Origin: JBEICQ01 sp046297395
GTDB taxonomy: Bacteria; Bacteroidota; Bacteroidia; UBA4408
Assembly (NCBI GenBank): GCA_046297395.1
Contig: JBKCNM010000005.1
Span: 1-51,999 of the forward strand
Length of the DNA: 51,999 nucleotides
Direction of reading: 5' to 3'
Position numbers and translations under genes: made by a program. The notes beneath the pieces are model-generated. The model was not told the origin of the DNA, did no database searches, and saw nothing but the letters and a program-made list of their open reading frames with translations. This document shows, in pieces, positions 42,215-49,200 of the stretch (positions are counted from its first letter, which is position 1; each line of letters opens with the position of its first letter).

Positions 42215-42435
42215 GGCGGCACCCGAGGCCAATAGTGCTTTGCATGGCCTACTTATAAACAGCATTGTGTTAGATATATTGTTAGGCTGCCGGGATTCCT
42301 GAAGGAACAAGGAAGCAAATCCGCTGGGTTGATTCACCATTAACGCCTTTTAGCAATTTTTTGCAGGTTGCACAACTAATCATTGCGAAATTGCGTTCGT
42401 CTTTTTCTTCACTTAAGAAATCATCCTTTATCAAA

Positions 42436-42816
42436 ATGAGAAAAATCATTCTTTCACTTTTTATCTCCACTACTATTTTTGGGGCTTGCAAAAAAGCCGG
42501 ATTGGGTGGAGGTGCAAGCATCATCGCTTATCCGCAACATCATGGATTACCTATCAAAGGATCCACAGCTTATCTTAAATTCAATACTCAGAATGCGCCC
42601 GGTTCCTTGTCTGAATACGACCACATTGTTTCTCCCACAGCAACAAAGCAGGAAGATTACTTAAAAATTACCGGTCTGAAACCAGGTGATTATTATGTGT
42701 ATATGATAGGGTTCGACAGCGCCATCAGCTTGCCTGTGCAGGGAGGTATTCCATTTACTATTCCCTACTCCAAAAGAAATTCAGAAATCAATCTGAATGT
42801 TCCCATCACTGAATAA
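42436..42816 (+). CDS. Small putative lipoprotein, 126 aa
   Basis: From ATG at 42436 the protein starts MRKIILSLFISTTIFGAC, with a lipobox-like FGAC (Cys18), then KKAGLGGGASII. The mature part has the beta-rich segments YLKFNTQNAPGSLSEYDHIV and LKITGLKPGDYYVYMIGFDS, similar to small surface lipoproteins of Bacteroidota with an Ig-like fold. I do not recognise a named family. A longer frame from 42361 only adds a segment without signal character. It is divergent from exbB, and a bidirectional terminator separates it from the next T9SS gene. Confidence 0.75.
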   Translation: MRKIILSLFISTTIFGACKKAGLGGGASIIAYPQHHGLPIKGSTAYLKFNTQNAPGSLSEYDHIVSPTATKQEDYLKITGLKPGDYYVYMIGFDSAISLPVQGGIPFTIPYSKRNSEINLNVPITE

Positions 42817-42817
42817 A

Positions 42818-42846
42818 AAAAAGCCCCGGATTTTACCGAGGCTTTT
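42818..42846. terminator. Bidirectional terminator between the small lipoprotein and T9SS genes
   Basis: AAGCCCCGG (42821-42829), a 6-nt loop, CCGAGGCTT (42836-42844) with A runs before and T after. On the minus strand the single mismatch becomes a G-U pair. It sits between the convergent ends at 42816 and 42866. Confidence 0.8.
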
Positions 42847-42865
42847 TGTTGGATGAATAGTCTGC

Positions 42866-45800
42866 TTACTGAATCACAATTTTCTGGGTCTTTCCTCCAC
42901 CGCTGTTACGAATGGTGAGGAAATAAACGCCTCGCTCTGCATTGCTCAGATGAAGTTGCTTGGTATTTTCTCCATCATGCGTATAAACACTTTCTCTGCG
43001 GATGAGTTTGCCGGCAAGATCACTTATTTCAATAAATGTTTCTTCCGGTGCGTCTACCGTAAACTGAACCGTGAAATGTCCTGTGCTCGGATTAGGTGAA
43101 ATTTTTAATCCGGAAGGGGCGGCAGATACTTTTCTGATACCTACATCAAAGGGAATTTCACCGGGATAGATGAGGTTAGTGGAAATATTGGAAGCCCCTC
43201 TTTTTCTGGCGGCCATCATACGGGCAGAGGGTGTACATGAATAACCTGCGGGGAAAATAAGATTGATGCGATAAACAACGGTATCCGGAGGATTGATATC
43301 TGTGTATGAATTGATATTGGAAGGCAGGGTATCCAGAGGAACCAAATTCCCGCCATTTGTTCCGCGAAGCACCTCGTATGAATTGATGGTGATGCCCTGG
43401 TAATGATTCCAGTTTAGGTTGATTGTATTGTTGATTCCCTGATTGGTCTGAAGGAGCATGGTACGGTGAGTAGAACCGGGAAGCGACCAACTGCCGCATG
43501 TATCAACCACGGCAAGGCGATAACGATAACTTCTCGCCTGTGGGTTTATTCCTGCACCCGCATCTATATATTCGCTATAAGCATTGTAGGGAACATAGGC
43601 GATTGAATCGAATACATTGATGGTTGAAGTTTCTCTGTAAATGATGAAACCCGCAATGGAATTGGTAATGGGCTTTTCCCAGCTGATGATATTCCTGTTC
43701 CAGTTGGCAGCAGTTGTATCAACTGTTACCACGCACAGGTTGGCTTGCTGCAAAAAGGAAGTATTTAATCCGTAAGTGGCAGAACGGGAAGTACAACCAC
43801 TGCTTGCTGTTGCTTCAACGGTATATTCACCGGTGATATAAACTGTAATGGATTGTCCGGTACCATAAAACTGACTGTTTCTTCTCCAAACATATCCTTG
43901 ATACCCTGCAGTAGCCTGCAATTCAACACTTCCATTGCCAACACAGAACTGGGTATTGCCAATTGGTGTAATCACCGGCAATGGGGGATTTGCAAGGAAT
44001 GTAACTTGAATGGGAAGCGATGTCTGGGGACAAGAATTACTAAAAATCGTCACAGAGTAAAATCCGCTTTGAGTAGGATAATAAGCTGAGTTGGGCGCTC
44101 CGCTGATTGGCAATCCATTAAAGTTCCATTGATACAAAACACTGCCTTGGGCGTTTGTGGTGGCCGATAACAAAACGGAATCTCCCTGGCACGCCTGAAT
44201 GGGTCCAACCTGTGAGATCACGGAGGTATGGGTGCAGCCGTTTGAACAGGTAATCCAATTGTTGCGCAAAAGCGTATCACGGCATCCGGTAGAAATCTCC
44301 TCTGCAATTAGTTTTACATTATAAGTTCCGTCAAATAAATACTGATGAGGAACAGAACCTCCATTGTTTTGCTGAATAAAGCCATCACCAAAATCCCAGA
44401 TAAAATTATAAGCTGAAAGGTTGGGTGTATTATTGGTGAACACAACATTGAAGGGAGGTACATTCAGGGTTTGTGCACTTGTAAAATCAAGTGAAAAATC
44501 TGCACCGGATACTTGTATAACCACCGTATCCTGATCTGTACATTGTCCATCACTCGCAAGCACAACATAGGTAGAACTTCCCTGTGGTGTAGCTATCGGA
44601 TTAGGGATGTTGATGGACGACAAACCAACCGGAGGACTCCAAGTATAGGTGATGTTGCCGGCACCATTGGTGCTAGCTGATAAGGGAACAGGATCCCCAC
44701 ATGTAACTGCAGTATCACTGATGGTAGTTACGCTAAACGAATATACACTGATGGAATCAACAGCCGTTGCTGAGCATCCTGCAGAATTGGTATATGTATA
44801 GGTAATCTGCGTAATGCCGATTCCAACCGTTTGTGGGTCCAGCAAATTACCTCCTACTCCTGTTCCGCTAAATATTCCTCCGGCAGGAACCCCACCCGAA
44901 AGCAACACTGAATCTGATCCCACACAGACAGCTGAAGTAGGCAAGGCCAAGCTCACAACTGGCGTTGGTTGCACCTGAATGGTTTGATTCACACTTTGGG
45001 AACATGCATTGGCATCGGCGTAAGTGTAAGTAAGCGGAAACAGACCCAAACCTGTTTGCTGAGGCAGAAAATAATTACCGGACACACCCAGTCCACTGAA
45101 AATTCCTCCTGTGGGATTTACATAAGTGGAGAGATTCACCGAATCGGATGACAAACATTCAAAAGGAATGGCTGAGAATACCGGTTGGGGCAAAGGATTT
45201 ACGAACAAGGTATCTGTAAGCGTAAATACACAACCCACTGAATTGGTATAGGAATAAGTGATGACTTGTAAGCCGGTATCTGCAGGGGTAAAATAGCCAC
45301 CGGATACATTGTTACCGGTAAAAAATCCACCTCCGGGAATGCCACTCAGCAATTGAGGAAGATTGCTCTGACAGTAGGTTCCCGCATTGATAATGCTAAA
45401 GTTGGGAGGTGCTGAACTTGTACTTACATTCACTGAAGAGGAAGCAGCCGTACAACCTGCTGCATTGCTTGCGACCACATTGTACACACCGGCACCTGTC
45501 ACTTGCAAAGTATCATTGGTAGATCCGTTATTCCAGTTATAAGTCAATCCCGTTTGTGCTGAGGATGCTACAATAAGAAGATTTTCATTCGCACAGAGAA
45601 ACTGATTTCCGGTTGGTGAGATGGAAAAAACAGGCAAGCCATTCACGGTTACCTGTTGCACAGCGGTATCGCCACAAACATTACCCGGAATCACATAAAC
45701 AAGATTGTAGGTACCTGCTGACACCAACTGAGGATAAAAAATTCCATTGATCAAACCAGGAGACCCCAGCAGGTTGCCACCGGCCGGACTGGTAGAAATC

Positions 45801-46210
45801 TGGATACCGGGAGAGTTGGTACAAAGTGATGAACTAATTACCGATACCGCTGCAGGTGCACCTATGGAAAAAGCAGCACTTACGGCAAGGTCGGATGGAT
45901 TAGAACTGACTACCCTGATGCGATAATTACCAGAGGGTATTAAGGTGTCGGTAAGTGTACATAAAATTCCCAAAGGTGAAGCAGAACTTCCGATGGTTAT
46001 TGAGGAATTGAATGCACCCTGATCATTGGAAAGTTCTACGGTAAACACATTTGATACATCAAATGAACCGGAAATGGTACAGTTCACGCTGAATGATTCG
46101 CCTGTGCAAAACGAACTTCCTGAGACAACAACGGTGTCGATGTTCTGAGCTTTTACGCCGGCAAAAATCATCATTGAGATGGCCGTCAGTTTTATTGCGA
46201 TTTTTTTCAT
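42866..46210 (-). CDS. Large T9SS-secreted adhesin-like protein, 1114 aa
   Basis: Begins with a signal peptide (MKKIAIKLTAISMMIFAGVK) and continues with many Ig-like beta-sandwich repeats of about 80-90 residues rich in Ser/Thr/Gly (for example GGIFSGLGVSGNYFLPQQTG, PAGGIFSGTGVGGNLLDPQT). A PKD-like domain (YNFIWDFGDG) follows, then a fibronectin-III-like region (NWNRNIISWEKPITNSIAGF), and a C-terminal type A T9SS domain (ISPNPSTGHFTVQF ... GVYFLTIRNSGGGK). I chose ATG at 46210, just 7 nt after the upstream gene's stop; the longer frame overlaps that gene. Its domain order and last 400 residues closely match the upstream giant gene, so they are tandem paralogs. Likely a cell-surface or secreted adhesin; no enzyme motif. 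Confidence 0.87.
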   Translation of the reverse strand: MKKIAIKLTAISMMIFAGVKAQNIDTVVVSGSSFCTGESFSVNCTISGSFDVSNVFTVELSNDQGAFNSSITIGSSASPLGILCTLTDTLIPSGNYRIRVVSSNPSDLAVSAAFSIGAPAAVSVISSSLCTNSPGIQISTSPAGGNLLGSPGLINGIFYPQLVSAGTYNLVYVIPGNVCGDTAVQQVTVNGLPVFSISPTGNQFLCANENLLIVASSAQTGLTYNWNNGSTNDTLQVTGAGVYNVVASNAAGCTAASSSVNVSTSSAPPNFSIINAGTYCQSNLPQLLSGIPGGGFFTGNNVSGGYFTPADTGLQVITYSYTNSVGCVFTLTDTLFVNPLPQPVFSAIPFECLSSDSVNLSTYVNPTGGIFSGLGVSGNYFLPQQTGLGLFPLTYTYADANACSQSVNQTIQVQPTPVVSLALPTSAVCVGSDSVLLSGGVPAGGIFSGTGVGGNLLDPQTVGIGITQITYTYTNSAGCSATAVDSISVYSFSVTTISDTAVTCGDPVPLSASTNGAGNITYTWSPPVGLSSINIPNPIATPQGSSTYVVLASDGQCTDQDTVVIQVSGADFSLDFTSAQTLNVPPFNVVFTNNTPNLSAYNFIWDFGDGFIQQNNGGSVPHQYLFDGTYNVKLIAEEISTGCRDTLLRNNWITCSNGCTHTSVISQVGPIQACQGDSVLLSATTNAQGSVLYQWNFNGLPISGAPNSAYYPTQSGFYSVTIFSNSCPQTSLPIQVTFLANPPLPVITPIGNTQFCVGNGSVELQATAGYQGYVWRRNSQFYGTGQSITVYITGEYTVEATASSGCTSRSATYGLNTSFLQQANLCVVTVDTTAANWNRNIISWEKPITNSIAGFIIYRETSTINVFDSIAYVPYNAYSEYIDAGAGINPQARSYRYRLAVVDTCGSWSLPGSTHRTMLLQTNQGINNTINLNWNHYQGITINSYEVLRGTNGGNLVPLDTLPSNINSYTDINPPDTVVYRINLIFPAGYSCTPSARMMAARKRGASNISTNLIYPGEIPFDVGIRKVSAAPSGLKISPNPSTGHFTVQFTVDAPEETFIEISDLAGKLIRRESVYTHDGENTKQLHLSNAERGVYFLTIRNSGGGKTQKIVIQ

Positions 46211-46217
46211 AAACATG

Positions 46218-49200
46218 TTATTGTAGTACAATGCGTTTGTTGATAGTGGTTTGTGAATTGGTTATTTGAATGGTATAAACTCCGGATGCGTAATCCGCAA
46301 GGTTGAGCAGGGCCGTTCTCTTGCCTTTGAATCCGCTCAACTGATAATCTGCCGTGAGTTTGCCAAGGCCGTCGAAGATGCGAATCTGCACGCCGCTTTC
46401 TGCTTTGTTGGCATCCATTTCAACATATACCTCTCCCTGTGTTGGATTGGGGTATACATTGGCCTGAAACTGATCCAATTCTACGATACCCTGACCGGGA
46501 CCGGGTATGATGAAATTGGTGGAGATATTGGATGCTCCTCTTCTTCTGGCTGCCATCATCCTTCCTGAACTAGGAGTACAATTCCATGATTCAGGGAACT
46601 CAAACATCACCTGGTAATACTTGTTACCTTGAGGCGCAGGGAAGTCTGACCACAATACCTCATCCGAATTCGGATCGGCAAGAACTGTAGCAACAGAATC
46701 CAGGTTATTCAATGAGTCGCCGCGCAAAACAATATACCTGTCAACCGGATATCCTTCGTATTTATTCCAACTCAAATTCACTGCATTGAATCCAAGGTTG
46801 CTTGAAAGGTGTAAGGTCTTGTGAGGAGGACCCGGTAAGGACATATTCCCACATGTATCTATCACCGCAAGACGATACCTGGAAGATCTTACAGAAGGCG
46901 ACCACAAATTACTCATGCCAATAGTGTCAACAAATTCAGAGTAATCCTCGAAGGCCTGAGCATGGATGGGCTGGAATACATCCGGCACTGCTGTTTCACG
47001 ATAGAGGATAAATGAATCAATTAATGCGGTATTTACCGGTCTTTCCCATGTTACCAGATTTCTGTTCAGGGTGCTGTCAACAGTAACAGCACAGATGTTT
47101 GGTGGAGGCAATCCTGAAGAAGCGAGTGTAAATACCCCTGATGTTGCAGAACAGAAGTTTCCGTCGTAAACAACAACCGAATAATTGCCGCCTGAACTTA
47201 CTTGTATCACCTGATCGGTTGCACCATTAGACCATAGATAAGAAGCGTATCCACCACTGGCTTGTAATGTTACTTCACCGCTCGCACAGAGATTAAGCGT
47301 TCCGCTTGAGGTAATCACCGGCGCCTGTGGCAGTGGCAACATGTTTACGAAGACAAGCTGAGATGTTTGTGGACAACCACCTCGGTAAATGGTTACTGAA
47401 TAGTTTCCTGATACCACAGGATAATAAACAGAATCAGTGGCTCCGGTAATCGGGAATCCATTGATGTTCCACTGATAACTGAAATCAGATGCTGTGTTGC
47501 AACTAATGAAAGATGTTGAACCAACGCAATAAGACAATGGACTTTGCTGATTAATGGTCGCCGAATGGTTACACAAAGATTGTCCTGAACAAACAATCCA
47601 GTTTGGACGAACAAGCGTATCCGAGCAACCATTTTGGTATGTTGCAATCATGGTTACCGTATAAGTTCCGTTGTTATTATAGGTGTGCGGAACAGGACCT
47701 GACCCGGAGAATGAATTTCCATCACCAAATAGCCAGGTAAAAGAATAGTTCTGTGCATTAGGTGTATTGTTAAAGAATACCAAGTTAAAAGGAGGCTGAT
47801 TCATTACTTGAATATTTTGAGAGAAATCCAAGTTGAAATCAGTTGCCCCGATATTCACAGTAACACTATCGGTGGCAGAACACAATCCGTTTGTAATGGT
47901 AAGATTGTAAGTCTGCGTTTGATTGATTGAAACATTTGGGTTGGCAACAATTCCTGAGGACAAACCATTCACCGGCAACCACTGGTACTGCAATGGCTGA
48001 CTGCCTGAATAATTGCTCGTTGGATTCAATTGGGAAGTAAGATTACAGAAAGATGAAATGGTATTTCCTGCATCCACACTAAGCTGATATACATTCACAA
48101 GTTGTGAAGACGAACTTACACATCCTGAGGCATTCGTAAATTCATAACTCACCGTGTGTGCACCTATTCCCAGCAGCAGGGAATTGAATTGGGTTGATAC
48201 CACCCCATCAATTCTGTAAACCCCTCCAACAGGTGTAGCTTGGTTGAGATTGAATGCGGGTGTTCCCAAACAAATATTTCCCAAAGGATCAAAATTGATG
48301 GAGCTGGTATTGTTCACCACAAAAGTGATTGTTGTATCAGCAACACATCCTGTTACAGGATCACTCACCGTATATACAGCCACATGATTGCCAATGCCAA
48401 GTGCAGAGGGAGTGATATTTCCATTGGCGGCAGAAATGCCATTCACGGTCCATTCACCACCCGCAGGTGTGGCGCTAAGATTGAATGAAGAAGTGTTTAT
48501 ACAAGCATTCTGTGAAGATGTAATCGTGATGGCAGGTGAAGGATTAACTGTGATGTTGTATAGAGAATCTGCTGTACAACCATTCGAACTTGTGTATGTG
48601 TATGTAATGGCAAATACGCCGGGTGTATTGGGAGTAAATACCCCATTGAGATTGTTTCCATTTAAAGTGTACACACCTCCATTTGGAATACCTTCCGTTA
48701 ACAACAGTGGCAATGTTCCTCTGCAATAAGAGGGATTGTTCACAAATGAAATGGAAGGTGTGGTAAGTATCTGGAATGTTTGCGAAGTACTAACAGTGCA
48801 AGCATTTTGAATCACTCTATAGCTGAGTGTATGCAATCCTGAAGACAATTGGGAAGGATAGATGTATCCGCTGGTAACAACAGTGCCGTCAATCAAGTAC
48901 TCGCCACCCAGTGGCAAACCACCCTGCACAGCAACAGAATCTATGTTACGGCATACATCTGCAAAAGGTAGCAGACTCACCAAAGGCGGACTACTTACAT
49001 ATACTGAGTCACTAACAGTAGAAGTACAACCATTGGCATCTGTAAAGGTGTAAGAGAATTGGTAGCTTGTGTCTGCTGTTTGGTTGGTAAGTGAAGGATA
49101 AAAGAATCCGCTGAACACAGCATAACCCAAATAGCTTCCTCCGCCCGGTGTGGCATTCAACTGAACCGGAGAAGCATCACTGCAAACACTATCGGATGCA